From Planctomycetota bacterium (GTDB taxonomy: Bacteria; Planctomycetota; Planctomycetia; Planctomycetales; Planctomycetaceae), in assembly GCA_022600195.1 (NCBI GenBank), contig JAHZKX010000045.1, forward strand, positions 186,001 through 250,000: a stretch of DNA of 64,000 nucleotides, read 5' to 3'. The first letter of the stretch is position 1. Each line of letters starts with the position of its first letter. The notes under the pieces are model-generated. The model saw nothing but the letters and a program-made list of their open reading frames with translations. It ran no database searches and was not told where the DNA came from. Both the position numbers and the translations under genes were made by a program. Below, piece after piece: positions 18,053 through 28,045 of this stretch.

Positions 18053-21000
18053 TCAGACATTGCGTTTTTTAATACTCCACCACATTTTTTGTGGGATGAG
18101 ACCAATTGCAATGATCGCCAACTGTGAGAGCATGAACAGTCCGAGCGCCAACAACACACCATCGGTGAATCCATAAGAGTGCAGTCCGACGCCGAGTTCG
18201 TTTACACCAAACCAGGACCAGCTGGTAACGATGTTTCCGCCGATGGCCAGTATGGCCAGACCGCGGTCTTTAATCATGCCTCCCCAGCGTGCATGCAGGA
18301 CGAGCGCGTTCCAGAGTACGATGATGAGCGCGCCATTTTCTTTGGGGTCCCAGCCCCAGAAGCGTCCCCAGGAATCATCGGCCCAGAGACCACCCAGCAC
18401 GGTTCCGACGAAACTGAGGAAGATCGCGAAGCAGAGAACGCCGTAGAGCATGCGAATGACTTCTTTGCCGGCGTCGGCCGTCATTCGCGGAGTACACGTT
18501 CCCCACAAGATATAGAACAGTCCCAGTAAACCAGCTACGAAGGTTGCTGCATAGCCGAGTGTAATACAAACCACGTGTGTTGCCAGCCAGAACTGTGTAT
18601 CCAGTACAGCCTGCAAGACTGTCATTGTGTCGCCATCACCGGCCAGCATGTGAGCGATGAGCAGTGTGGAGAAACCGGCGACCGCGGCCAGCAAATTTCC
18701 GATGCCCAGTCGATTCATGCGTTCGATGACCATGCCCGCGACCACAGCGCCCCATCCGATAAAGACGGCAGAGGAGTAAAGATTGGTAACAGGGGGGCGG
18801 CCCGAGATATAAATTCGGGAAATCAAAGCAAACGTATGTACGGCGAATGTCAGTACAATGATCCAGAAGGCGGCGTCACCCAAAGGTCTGTTCCAGAACA
18901 GGAATGAGAAACAGACCAGCACGAAGGCGATCAGATATAAAACCGAACAATAATAAAAGGGTTCAAAATGATTGAAGAAGGCTTCGTAATCAATTTTGGA
19001 GAGATCTGTTTCGGGCAGATCAGCCTGATGTTTTTTCAGCCAGGTTTGATAGTTGCGGACTTCCTTATTAAATTCTTGAACATCGTCACGAGCATAAGCG
19101 ACTAAAATTTTAGTCCAGGCTTGTGTGGCTTCGTGTTCTTTGTCTTTGGAGAAACTGGATTTTACAAGATCTCGAGTCCAGGCATATGAATAAGTGTGCC
19201 ATTCATTATCGTCTTCTCCTTCTGCTCCCGGTGGAATGGACCGGGGAGGATTACGTTTGTCGAGAGCTCCATGACGGCGGATTGCTTCCATTAAATCTTC
19301 ACGCGCTTTTTCTGGGCGAATATTCGGAGGGGTAAACGATTGGAGTATTAAATCAATCGTCCCGATTTTACTTTCCAGATCAAGGACTTGAGATTGATAT
19401 AAACTGGCATTTCCTTTGCCTGCCTGACGTGCCAGAGCAGCCTGCTTGGAAAGTTCCGGAAGTTTTTCTATAAAGTCTTCAAACGAGTAACGGAATCCCT
19501 GCCGTTTCTTAAGATCGAGTGTATCCTGCAGTTCCTGACTTTCGATACGAACGACCTCGTATTTAAAGGATTCTTCGGTTTTGGCAATCGTATCCAGTAG
19601 CCACTTGATGGCGGGATATTTCCTGGTAGTCGTCTTTTTCTTCTCCTTCTTAGCTGCTTTAGAATCTGAATTGTCTTTTGTGTCTTTGGATTCTTTTGCT
19701 GCTGTCGCTTCCTCTTCTGCTGCTTTCTCTTTTGAAGCGGTGGTGACAATATTGCCATCTTCATCATATTCGACTGTAAAGTCCTGTCGGCCGGAAATGA
19801 TTCGCAGACTGTTGCGGGCCAACGTATCGATGGGTTTGGAACGTCCCTGATAGAGAATGGGAAGCTGGCCGAATTCGTACAGGTTCATTTTATGCGAGGG
19901 GGTTTTGGGAATTCGAGCTTTGCTCATCAGATAGCCACCGAACATGACGAGAATGAGAGCGGGGATCAGGTAGGTTGTCAGCTGAACTGCTGCTGATTTT
20001 TTCTTAGTCCCGCCGGTGTTTTCCACATTGCTGAGAGGTAATGATTGGCTGACAGCAGTCGCTTCTGTTGTTTGTTTTTCGCGTCTTCCCAGAAATCGCA
20101 ACAGCGTGATCATGAAATGATACAACATGCCGACGGCAACAATCATGCAGGAGACATAGGGGATCATCCAGCCCATATTGGTGACGACCGATAGTGTTGT
20201 CATTTCCTTACCAGTGTCGGGGTCGGCGTGATAACCGCTTTGATAAAACGTTTCGCCACTATAGCGGAGCGGGTTATTCATCCAGATTTTAATTTCCCGA
20301 TCGACGCTGGTTGTGGGGTCCACCAGTTGAATATCGGAAGAATAATTCCGAACCATACCAGTTCCTGCGTAATCATCTTTCCGCACATCAATCAGTTTTA
20401 CTGTATAAGGTTTGTAGTTGCGTTTGAAACGCAGGGAAAGCTCATAGGGTTTACCGTCGACGGTCACCTTTTCACCGAAATCCTGGAGTCCCATTACCAG
20501 ACTGAGCAGATACACGCCGAGAGACTCGGATGTATTTTTATCGATAATTTTAATGTAAGCGGCCGGAGTGTCGACATCGCCGCCCGTATCGGTTCCTGTT
20601 GCAGTTCGAACGGGTAAGGCAATCCAATCCATGCCGCTGCCCGTTGTGGCAGGGTTCGTTGCGAGTTTTTTTTCTTCGGGGCCTAAAGAGGAAATCTTCC
20701 TGAGAGAGGCGTTCTGATAAAATTTGACCAGTTCGTAATCAAAGGGGAGTTTGTCGCTGGAAACGACCTCTTTTTGTTTTTCAAGTAAGATCGATTTTGG
20801 AATGACGGTAACCAGATCATTTTCGGGGTCAGATTCATCGATGATGGCCAATTCGATTTCACGAATATCATGCACATAATTCGCTGATTCCCCTTCAGAA
20901 ATCGTCATTTGTGTTTCGACGGCCATCGTGCCCACCATCAACTCGCTGAGCATCATTAACCCGACGCCGCCATGCAGCAGCACAATGCCGGCCCGTTTTT

Positions 21001-21778
21001 TAAACAGGATGATACAACCTGCGAGCAGGACAAGACCGGCAAAGGTTGCTTTGATTAACTGCCAGAGAATCCGCATTGAGGAATCGCTGAAGCGTGCCGC
21101 ATCTCCTTGTGATAGAAACCAGGCCAAAAGGCAGGCCAGCAGCAGGGTAGCGCCTACCGTCAACCAGCGTTCGACTTTTCGAAATGATTCCAGCTGAAAA
21201 AAGAGCCAGAGGCCCCCGATGATCGATGCAGCGATCCCCACTTCGATTAAAGTCCATAACGCAGACCAGCTCAGCAGTGGAGTTTCCTGAAACCCGTCTT
21301 TATTCGAACCGCTGCCAATCACAATCCAGGTTATGAATAAGCCCAGACCAATAGTAACCCAGCCTAAGATCCGTCGCGATTCTTTGGCTTGTACTTTAAA
21401 GCGAATAAAGTGCGCGGCGAACAGATTGATGCCCATCAGAAAGCCAATCAGCCAACCGCCGGGAAAGTAAAAGAAACCGGGGATATTTGCCTGATTGAGG
21501 TTCGGGAAAAACGAAGGGGGGAAGAAGATTTTGAGTTCAATCCGCGCGATGCCGGTGCGAAAATATTCATCAATGACGACCCAGATGTCTTTATTGACCT
21601 GCGCCAGTGTACCGGCCAGGATGATAAAAATCGCCATTGCAAACAGGATAACAGTCAGTTTCAGAGACGCAAAGGGTTTCAGGAAAGTCAGGAACAGCTC
21701 ATTGAAATTGTCGGAACCGGGATCGAATTCCGGTGCGACAAAATCGTTGGAATTGTCTGAATGTGTATTTGTCGACAT
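18053..21778 (-). CDS. Fused ResB-CcsA cytochrome c maturation protein (system II)
   Basis: A 1241-residue membrane protein for heme delivery and attachment to apocytochromes c. The N-terminal ResB/CcsB part (about 1-560) has several membrane segments and a large periplasmic domain. A second linker around residues 690-730 is lysine/glutamate-rich (ESKDTKDNSDSKAAKKEKKK). The C-terminal CcsA/ResC part (about 980-1230) carries the WWD heme motif, ADDSWGRFWGWDPKENGALI, and flanking histidines. The fusion order is as in known CcsBA fusions, but the middle soluble region is long. It lies 60 bases behind the lipoprotein gene at 21839 and is probably co-transcribed. Cytochromes such as the one at 38877 are likely clients. 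Confidence 0.88.
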   Translation of the reverse strand: MSTNTHSDNSNDFVAPEFDPGSDNFNELFLTFLKPFASLKLTVILFAMAIFIILAGTLAQVNKDIWVVIDEYFRTGIARIELKIFFPPSFFPNLNQANIPGFFYFPGGWLIGFLMGINLFAAHFIRFKVQAKESRRILGWVTIGLGLFITWIVIGSGSNKDGFQETPLLSWSALWTLIEVGIAASIIGGLWLFFQLESFRKVERWLTVGATLLLACLLAWFLSQGDAARFSDSSMRILWQLIKATFAGLVLLAGCIILFKKRAGIVLLHGGVGLMMLSELMVGTMAVETQMTISEGESANYVHDIREIELAIIDESDPENDLVTVIPKSILLEKQKEVVSSDKLPFDYELVKFYQNASLRKISSLGPEEKKLATNPATTGSGMDWIALPVRTATGTDTGGDVDTPAAYIKIIDKNTSESLGVYLLSLVMGLQDFGEKVTVDGKPYELSLRFKRNYKPYTVKLIDVRKDDYAGTGMVRNYSSDIQLVDPTTSVDREIKIWMNNPLRYSGETFYQSGYHADPDTGKEMTTLSVVTNMGWMIPYVSCMIVAVGMLYHFMITLLRFLGRREKQTTEATAVSQSLPLSNVENTGGTKKKSAAVQLTTYLIPALILVMFGGYLMSKARIPKTPSHKMNLYEFGQLPILYQGRSKPIDTLARNSLRIISGRQDFTVEYDEDGNIVTTASKEKAAEEEATAAKESKDTKDNSDSKAAKKEKKKTTTRKYPAIKWLLDTIAKTEESFKYEVVRIESQELQDTLDLKKRQGFRYSFEDFIEKLPELSKQAALARQAGKGNASLYQSQVLDLESKIGTIDLILQSFTPPNIRPEKAREDLMEAIRRHGALDKRNPPRSIPPGAEGEDDNEWHTYSYAWTRDLVKSSFSKDKEHEATQAWTKILVAYARDDVQEFNKEVRNYQTWLKKHQADLPETDLSKIDYEAFFNHFEPFYYCSVLYLIAFVLVCFSFLFWNRPLGDAAFWIIVLTFAVHTFALISRIYISGRPPVTNLYSSAVFIGWGAVVAGMVIERMNRLGIGNLLAAVAGFSTLLIAHMLAGDGDTMTVLQAVLDTQFWLATHVVCITLGYAATFVAGLLGLFYILWGTCTPRMTADAGKEVIRMLYGVLCFAIFLSFVGTVLGGLWADDSWGRFWGWDPKENGALIIVLWNALVLHARWGGMIKDRGLAILAIGGNIVTSWSWFGVNELGVGLHSYGFTDGVLLALGLFMLSQLAIIAIGLIPQKMWWSIKKRNV

Positions 21779-21838
21779 GCTGATTTCCTGAAACTAAAAT
21801 TCAATATGTTGTGTCGTGAAGTTAGTTCTGGTAAAGAA

Positions 21839-22945
21839 CTATTTAAATCGTATGGATTGAAGAAACTGCTTGAAATGTGTTTCTTCGAGCTCAGCCAGTT
21901 TCGCGGGGCCAGTAAATTTGACGAACCAGGCGAGTTCATTTCGATAAAGAATCGCACCCAGAATCGCTTTGCGTGGTTTTGCGCTTTCCGGTCCGATCAG
22001 TTTGACATAGGTGGCTTCCAGATCGCCGACTTTTAATTGTTCGGAATTTTTGGGTAGATCCGCTTCTGAAATATCTTTCAGTCCCACTTGTCCCCGCCAG
22101 CGATTGATATTTAGCAATAAAGGGTTTGCGGCTTTGGCCAGATCGATCACGGTGACCTCTCCGGTTTCGTCTCCTGCTGCGATATTAAAGCCCGCTTTTC
22201 TCATTCCGCCACTACGTCCTGGCTTCCAGCCTTCGGGAGTCGTATATTTGAGCTGGGATGAGGCAGCAGGTGTTGTCGCAGGACGTGGGGAGGGTTGAGT
22301 ACCGCCTCTCATTCCTGAAGCGAAGGGAGCCCGGCTCATTGGATTGCCAGCCATCATACCTTTTAAACTGACAACGGTCAGATTTTGATCGCCGTCTTTG
22401 AGAGTAAATAATTCCGTATCCAGGGCGGGGGTATCGGAAGCCGCCTTGATCTCTTTGGCTGTGATGTTGGATAGGCCGACCTGACCACGCCAGCGGTTGA
22501 TGTTTGAGAGCAAATCTGTCTCCAGCGAATCACTGGCAGGCAGCGGGATAACGGATATTTCGACCGCGGGCTCACTGTCTTTGACTTTGAGGGTCGCGAA
22601 ACGCATGGATCTTCCTGGTTCCTGAACCCAGTTTTCCGGAAGTTTCCAGGCAGGTTTCCCCGCTTTCATGGTAATCGATTTGAGAAATTCGACGAAGGGT
22701 TTGAACTCGGTTTTTACCTGTTCGGGAGTGCCTGTCATTTTGAAAAACCAGTTTTGTGAACTACCGGGCAATATCGCAGCCAGCATTCGAACTTCTTTCG
22801 CGGGTGTTTTTGTGTTGTCCGATTCGATCGGACTGGTACCGTTGGCTTTCTTCGGAACAGTGTACGAGGTGATCTCTTCCTGCTTTGAACAACTTGTTGA
22901 GAAAAGCAGTAGGAGCATCACGCAGAGCGAGCAGATTTGTTTCAT
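21839..22945 (-). CDS. Lipoprotein with a duplicated unknown domain, upstream of ResB-CcsA
   Basis: A predicted lipoprotein of 368 residues with lipobox LLLFSTSC. The family was not recognised. The sequence repeats internally. NINRWRGQVGL occurs twice, each time after an EGWKPGRS- or ENWVQEPGRS-like strand. A motif of the type ILPGSSQNWFFKMTG...FLKSI near the front recurs at the end as ILYRNELAWFVKFTG...FLQSI. The frame extends to 23071, but ATG 22945 gives the proper signal peptide. The stop is TAG, 60 bases before ResB-CcsA, so a role in cytochrome maturation or electron transport is a guess by context. Confidence 0.7.
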   Translation of the reverse strand: MKQICSLCVMLLLLFSTSCSKQEEITSYTVPKKANGTSPIESDNTKTPAKEVRMLAAILPGSSQNWFFKMTGTPEQVKTEFKPFVEFLKSITMKAGKPAWKLPENWVQEPGRSMRFATLKVKDSEPAVEISVIPLPASDSLETDLLSNINRWRGQVGLSNITAKEIKAASDTPALDTELFTLKDGDQNLTVVSLKGMMAGNPMSRAPFASGMRGGTQPSPRPATTPAASSQLKYTTPEGWKPGRSGGMRKAGFNIAAGDETGEVTVIDLAKAANPLLLNINRWRGQVGLKDISEADLPKNSEQLKVGDLEATYVKLIGPESAKPRKAILGAILYRNELAWFVKFTGPAKLAELEETHFKQFLQSIRFK

Positions 22946-24002
22946 GGGATTCCGTAGAGCATGTGGTTGATACATAAGCGTTTCAAATTCGATTCTGTAA
23001 AATACTAAAAGCGATTCAGCGAATTTAAGGACTTCTTTCGAAGTCAAACCGTGGTTTTGCAGATTCGCCATCGGTATAAATGTATAGAGGACTTCGAGAG
23101 TATTTCTGTCACAGTATTCAAGGCGGGATAAAATTCAGAAAGACGGGGTCTTTCTGCAGGGTTGTAAGTCATTATATATCAGTTGGATAAGTGAATATTA
23201 ACAAGGTGCGATTTTCCGGGTGTGCTTTGAAGAGAATCGCTATGACATTATAGTTGTTTCAGAGCAGAAAAGTACACAACCAGTTTGACTGCCCTGCGAA
23301 AATCTTCCGCATTTGCTGTGGCCTGACGCCAGAACCGCTCCTCTGTTGCCATTGCAAAAAAGTCTGAAAAATAAGGTAAAAATTACAATGCCTTGCAATA
23401 AATCCACCAAAATGGATTCTGTGAGATCAGATTGTAAAAGGTTCCAGAGAAAATTCTATTTACAAAGAATACTCTTTAATGTATTTACGCTTCCTCGCGA
23501 ATATTTCGCAAAATAAATTGTCTTTATGGCATGTAAGCTGCTTATTTTTAAATGACCTATCCCAAATGGGATTTCGATCCTGTTTCTTTAACATACAACC
23601 TTTCAGGTACGGAACCGACAATTCAAATCGATGAGAGCAATTGGTCAGGAAGACCGGGCTTGATTCCCCCTTTTAATCTATCCAAAAACAACCTAAAGGC
23701 ATGGAAGCCGCATAGTGAAGCTATTTTCACATACATTGTCCCTTGATTCGTTCAACCGGGCTGTGAATTTTCGAACTGTCGCCTCTCTTCAGAATAAGAG
23801 AAGTCGAAAGCAGTTTATCGCTCCTCTGGGGATTGAAGCTTTCTTTCCTTGCTCTGCTTCTCTGCACACGACAACCGGTCCGGTTGTCTGCTCTGTTCCG
23901 CGAACTGTTTCTTGTTCACGTCGCGAGCATAGAGTCTATACCCCTTTATCTGATTCCGTAACGCGATCAGCGTTTCAACCAACCTTATTGAGGAGTTGGT
24001 AG
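22946..24002. other. Long non-coding gap with an operator-like palindrome
   Basis: More than 1 kb without a gene I can defend. Short frames (for example 23552-23746) lack ribosome sites and recognisable sequence. The region is AT-rich in its middle. It contains a perfect 9-1-9 palindrome at 23870-23888 and a smaller one (GCGAA-3-TTCGC) near 23494. Both neighbouring genes start here and diverge, so promoters should lie within it. Confidence 0.5.
23870..23888. promoter_or_regulatory. Perfect 9-1-9 inverted repeat, possible operator
   Basis: GACAACCGG and CCGGTTGTC flank a single T. It lies about 115 bases upstream of the thioredoxin-protease gene. Its symmetry suits a dimeric regulator. No T tract follows, so it is not a terminator. 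The function is inferred from shape and position only. Confidence 0.35.
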
Positions 24003-25766
24003 ATGAAGTTTTCGACAACTGCAATTTTATCATTGATTATTTTTTCCAGTTCCGCCAGTGGCGCGTCACCGAAGGGAGTTCTTTTGGACTTTACGGCGAC
24101 GTGGTGTGGTCCCTGTCAAAAAATGAGTCCGTTGATTTCCCGTCTCAAACGCGAAGGTTTTTCGATCAAAAAAGTGGACGTGGATCAAGAGCCGGAATTG
24201 GCGCGGCGATTTAAGGTGACCAGTATTCCCGCTTTTGTTCTGGTCATCGAGGGGCGCGAAGTGGCGCGGTCTGTCGGATCGACCACTGAAAGTAATTTGA
24301 GACGGATGCTGGCACGTATTCCCACTGCCGAATCGCAAAGGCCTGCCAATTCTGAGGATGTGATTTTTGCTGACAATCAGCGAAAAACGAGTTCGTCAGC
24401 AGAACCACCCATTCAGTTGGCACAGAATCAAATAAAACCAGAAAAGAAATCCCGTGGATTCAATATTCCTTTCTTTGGAAAATCGAAAGAGATCGACGAA
24501 TCGGTGCCTGTCGAAGAACCTGTCATCCGGGCTCAGTTCGGTGAATCAGCCAGTGATCGTAGAGTAGAGGCAGTGCAGCAACCGACGGTCAACGACTGGC
24601 GCGAGAGCACGGTTCGGATTCGCGTGAAAGATCGCAAGGGGATGGATCTGGGCTCTGGTACGATTATTCACAGTGCAGTCGGACGGACATTAATTGTGAC
24701 CTGCAGCCATATTTTCAGTGAGTTAAAAGACGATTCGGTGATTGAAGTAGATGTCTTTCAGGAAGGCAAACCCGAAACATATGTGGGAACTCTGGTTCGC
24801 TATAACATGGAAGCAGATGTCGGGCTGATCACGATTCCGACTTCAGCGACCGTTCCTGCAGCGAAAGTTGCCAGCATTGATTATCAGGTTAAGGCCGGTG
24901 ATCAGGTAGCCAGCATTGGTTGTAATGGTGGTGAGTTGCCGACACTGGAAAAAATTAAGGTAACGGAGCTTAACCGATTTTTAGGTCCCGACAATATCGA
25001 ATGTACGGGGATGCCCGTGCAGGGACGATCGGGGGGCGGGTTGTTTGATCGTTCGGGTCGTCTGGTGGGTGTTTGTTTTGCCGTTGATAAGGAAGACCAG
25101 CGCGGTTTGTATGCCGGTCTGCCCGTGATTCACAAATTACTGGATGACTCCAAGCTGTCTGCCCTTTATCAGCAGCCTGAAGTTCAACCGAGTCATACCG
25201 AACCCCAAATGCCTCAGGTGGCGCAAGTGGAAACCAATCAGGAATTGCTGGATGAATTTCTGGAACGTGCAATGCCGGCTCGGACAGTGACGTCTCCCAC
25301 AACGGGCAATCCTGATCTTTCTCAATTGCAGGCTGCATTAGAGCAAGCCGGTGAATCGGAAGTCGTTTGCATTATTCGTCCGTTGAATCAACCGAAGTCA
25401 GCCAGCCGCGTGGTTATCATCAACAAAGCCAGCTCAAAGTTTGTGTCTTATCTTTCAGACGAAGTAGGTAACCAGCCACAGCAGACATCAGCACGATTCA
25501 AGCCAGAAGAATTTCTGGACCGCTCGTCACGAATGCAACAGAATACAAGTACAAGAAGTAAACGCATTAGTCGCAGTCTGCCAAGCTCGGCGAGTGTTAA
25601 TCAATCGGGTCTGTCTCAGCTGGAAGAGTCTGGGTTTAGACGTCCTGCTTCAATCACTCAAACTTCCCATAAAGCAGCTGTTACCAGTCAGCAGAAAAGA
25701 GACAAGATTCAGCAGGTCGAAAATCAGCTTCAGCGATATCGTCGTTCAGCTGAGTCTCGTCGCTGA
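24003..25766 (+). CDS. Secreted thioredoxin-trypsin-like protease fusion
   Basis: An exported 587-residue protein. After a signal peptide (to about residue 20) comes a thioredoxin domain with the redox pair in TATWCGPCQKMSP and the cis-proline segment VTSIPAFV. A low-complexity linker follows (about 120-190). Next is a trypsin-like domain with the triad His (VTCSHIF), Asp (EADVGLITI) and Ser (GRSGGGLFDRSGRLVGV). The last 190 residues are polar and look disordered, ending in QLQRYRRSAESRR. A strong terminator follows. Coupling disulfide chemistry to proteolysis suggests envelope protein quality control (inference). Confidence 0.85.
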   Translation: MKFSTTAILSLIIFSSSASGASPKGVLLDFTATWCGPCQKMSPLISRLKREGFSIKKVDVDQEPELARRFKVTSIPAFVLVIEGREVARSVGSTTESNLRRMLARIPTAESQRPANSEDVIFADNQRKTSSSAEPPIQLAQNQIKPEKKSRGFNIPFFGKSKEIDESVPVEEPVIRAQFGESASDRRVEAVQQPTVNDWRESTVRIRVKDRKGMDLGSGTIIHSAVGRTLIVTCSHIFSELKDDSVIEVDVFQEGKPETYVGTLVRYNMEADVGLITIPTSATVPAAKVASIDYQVKAGDQVASIGCNGGELPTLEKIKVTELNRFLGPDNIECTGMPVQGRSGGGLFDRSGRLVGVCFAVDKEDQRGLYAGLPVIHKLLDDSKLSALYQQPEVQPSHTEPQMPQVAQVETNQELLDEFLERAMPARTVTSPTTGNPDLSQLQAALEQAGESEVVCIIRPLNQPKSASRVVIINKASSKFVSYLSDEVGNQPQQTSARFKPEEFLDRSSRMQQNTSTRSKRISRSLPSSASVNQSGLSQLEESGFRRPASITQTSHKAAVTSQQKRDKIQQVENQLQRYRRSAESRR

Positions 25767-25800
25767 AATCATAATAATAACGAATCTGGTACATTGTTGA

Positions 25801-25843
25801 AACCAGCCTGAAAAGTAACATTCTTTTCAGGCTGGTTTTTTTG
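25801..25843 (+). terminator. Rho-independent terminator after the thioredoxin-protease gene
   Basis: Fifteen-base perfect arms at 25801-25815 and 25823-25837 enclose a 7-base loop, followed at once by a T-rich run. It ends the upstream transcript before the next gene at 25964. Confidence 0.92.
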
Positions 25844-25963
25844 TTTTTCGCTTTCAGACTTTTGTTCTGGTACAGTGACCCTATAAAATGGAGAAACTGT
25901 TGATGCTGTCAGCAGATCGACGTCTACGGTTACATCCCCAAGCCTGCCACCAGGAGACTCCAC

Positions 25964-28024
25964 GTGAATGCTTTTCTCAAACTGGCTGCCTGTTTCAGTC
26001 TGGTATTGATTTCAACGACCTCGTTGTCGGCTGAGGACTTGAAATTACATCTGCGTTATCAACAGGAAACAAGTAAAGATTCGGGCCGCTATCATCGCTT
26101 GCACCGTACTGAAAACTGGGATCCTGCGCAGACGGCGGTCATTGTCTGTGATGTCTGGGATTATCATCACTGTCTGAATGCCGTCAGGCGTCTCGAGGAG
26201 TTTGCACCGCGTCTCGATAACCTGTTGAAGACAGCTCGTGAGCAGGGCGTTACGATTATTCATTCTCCCAGCGATTGCATGGCCGCGTATGAAGGGCATC
26301 CCGCACGTCATCGTGCGATGCAGGTTCCACAGAAAGAGCCGCCTCCTGCCGGCATTAAAAACTGGTGTTCGAAAATTCCGAGTGAAGAACGAGCCGTCTA
26401 TCCCATCGATCAATCAGATGGGGGAGAAGATGATGATCCGGTCGAGCATGCCGCGTGGGCGAAGAAACTGAAATCACTGGGACGCAATCCCGGTCTTCCC
26501 TGGAAGAGCCAGTCTCCGCTGATCACGATCAACGCCAATAAAGATTTTATCAGTGACAAAGGGGATGAAGTCTGGAATATTCTTCAAAGCCGTGGTATTA
26601 AAAATGTGATTCTCACCGGCGTACATACCAATATGTGTGTGCTGGGTCGTCCCTTCGGTCTGCGACAGCTGGCCAAGAACGGGAAGAATGTTGTACTCGT
26701 GCGGGACATGACCGACACAATGTACAATCCAAAAAGCTGGCCCTATGTCAGTCATTATACCGGCAATGATCTGATCTTCTCGCACATCGAAAAATTTATC
26801 TGCCCGACGATTACCAGCGATCAGATTCTGGGCGGCAAACCTTTCACATATAAGCACGATCAACGTCCACATCTGCTCATGGTGATGGCAGAGGCCGAGT
26901 ATCATACGAATGAATCATTGCCCGAATTTGCCAGCAAGTATTTAGGCAAACATTTTCGGGTGAGTATGGTTTATGCTGATGATAAAGATCGTAATTCGAT
27001 ACCGGGAATCGAAGTGATTAACGACGCCGATGTTGTGCTCTTTAGCGTTCGTCGCCGCGTCTTGCCAAAAAAAGCGATGCAGGCGATTCGCAACTTTGTC
27101 CAATCCGGAAAGCCTGTGATCGGCATTCGCACAGCCAGTCATGCGTTTTCGTTACGAGGCAAACAGCCTCCCCAGGGGTTAGCTGATTGGCCGGAATTTG
27201 ATGCTGTTGTGTTTGGCGGTAATTATCACGGGCATCATGCCAACGATGCCAAGTCGCTGATTTCGATTAACGAATCGCAAAAACGAAATCCGATTCTAAC
27301 CGGAATTCCCGATAAACCTTTTCCGCAGGCCTATTCTCTGTATGAAGTCTCACCGCTGGCGAAAAACACAACGGTGTTAATGACAGGCAAAATTAAAGGC
27401 GCCCCTGTTGAGCCGGTTGCCTGGACATTTCAGCGTAAGGATGGCGGCAAATCGTTTTATACATCGCTGGGGCATCCGGGTGATTTTGAACAACCTGAGT
27501 TTGTGCGACTGCTGGCCAATGGAATCTACTGGGCCGCCGGTCTCGATCCGGCTGATGTCACGCTGTCCGAAAAGGTCACGGTTCACGATGCGCCGCATTG
27601 GTCTGTAGTAAAAATTCCGGGTTTGAAGAAATCAGAGAAAACGGACCAGAGCCGCTGGTATCGCTGTGTGGTCCGCGTTCCCCGGCAGTGGATGTCAGGA
27701 AAACCGTTATTGCTGAAAGTTGCTGAAGCAAAAGGATCCGAGGCCAAAGCCTGGTTCAACGGTGCACCCTTAAAGAAAACAGATGCTGGTTTTCGAATTG
27801 CACGTGAGTCGGTGGTCGTCAATGATGCCAACCTGATTGTTTTACAAGTGACAGGCCAGACGAAAGCGGCGGATTTCCGTAGCGTACCACAATTGGTTTC
27901 CGCATCGGGTGATTTACCTCTGGCGGGGCGCTGGCAATATCGGGTGAGCAATGATTCCCAGCTTGCCAATATGCCTTTGCCTGCGAAATTCGGCACGGTG
28001 ACCGATATCGTTTTTAAGCCTTGA
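25964..28024 (+). CDS. Secreted cysteine hydrolase (isochorismatase-like) fused to a ThuA domain
   Basis: A 686-residue exported protein with a GTG start and AGGAG about 9 bases upstream. After the signal peptide, residues about 45-285 form an isochorismatase-fold cysteine hydrolase: AVIVCDVWDYHHC supplies the Asp, and VILTGVHTNMCVLGRPFGLRQL the nucleophile Cys. Residues about 300-530 form a ThuA-like (class I glutamine amidotransferase-fold) domain: ESLPEFASKYL, ADVVLFSVRRR, RTASHAFSL, SFYTSLGHPGDF. The last 130 residues are a beta-rich, jelly-roll-like region. The ThuA part is clearly related to the N-terminus of the giant cytochrome at 38877. The substrate is unknown. Confidence 0.82.
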   Translation: MNAFLKLAACFSLVLISTTSLSAEDLKLHLRYQQETSKDSGRYHRLHRTENWDPAQTAVIVCDVWDYHHCLNAVRRLEEFAPRLDNLLKTAREQGVTIIHSPSDCMAAYEGHPARHRAMQVPQKEPPPAGIKNWCSKIPSEERAVYPIDQSDGGEDDDPVEHAAWAKKLKSLGRNPGLPWKSQSPLITINANKDFISDKGDEVWNILQSRGIKNVILTGVHTNMCVLGRPFGLRQLAKNGKNVVLVRDMTDTMYNPKSWPYVSHYTGNDLIFSHIEKFICPTITSDQILGGKPFTYKHDQRPHLLMVMAEAEYHTNESLPEFASKYLGKHFRVSMVYADDKDRNSIPGIEVINDADVVLFSVRRRVLPKKAMQAIRNFVQSGKPVIGIRTASHAFSLRGKQPPQGLADWPEFDAVVFGGNYHGHHANDAKSLISINESQKRNPILTGIPDKPFPQAYSLYEVSPLAKNTTVLMTGKIKGAPVEPVAWTFQRKDGGKSFYTSLGHPGDFEQPEFVRLLANGIYWAAGLDPADVTLSEKVTVHDAPHWSVVKIPGLKKSEKTDQSRWYRCVVRVPRQWMSGKPLLLKVAEAKGSEAKAWFNGAPLKKTDAGFRIARESVVVNDANLIVLQVTGQTKAADFRSVPQLVSASGDLPLAGRWQYRVSNDSQLANMPLPAKFGTVTDIVFKP

Positions 28025-28045
28025 TTTCATTGGCCGATATTGGCG

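Noticed and set aside
23552-23746. 64-codon frame in the large gap before the thioredoxin-protease
   Set aside because: No ribosome site, no neighbour link and no recognisable motif.
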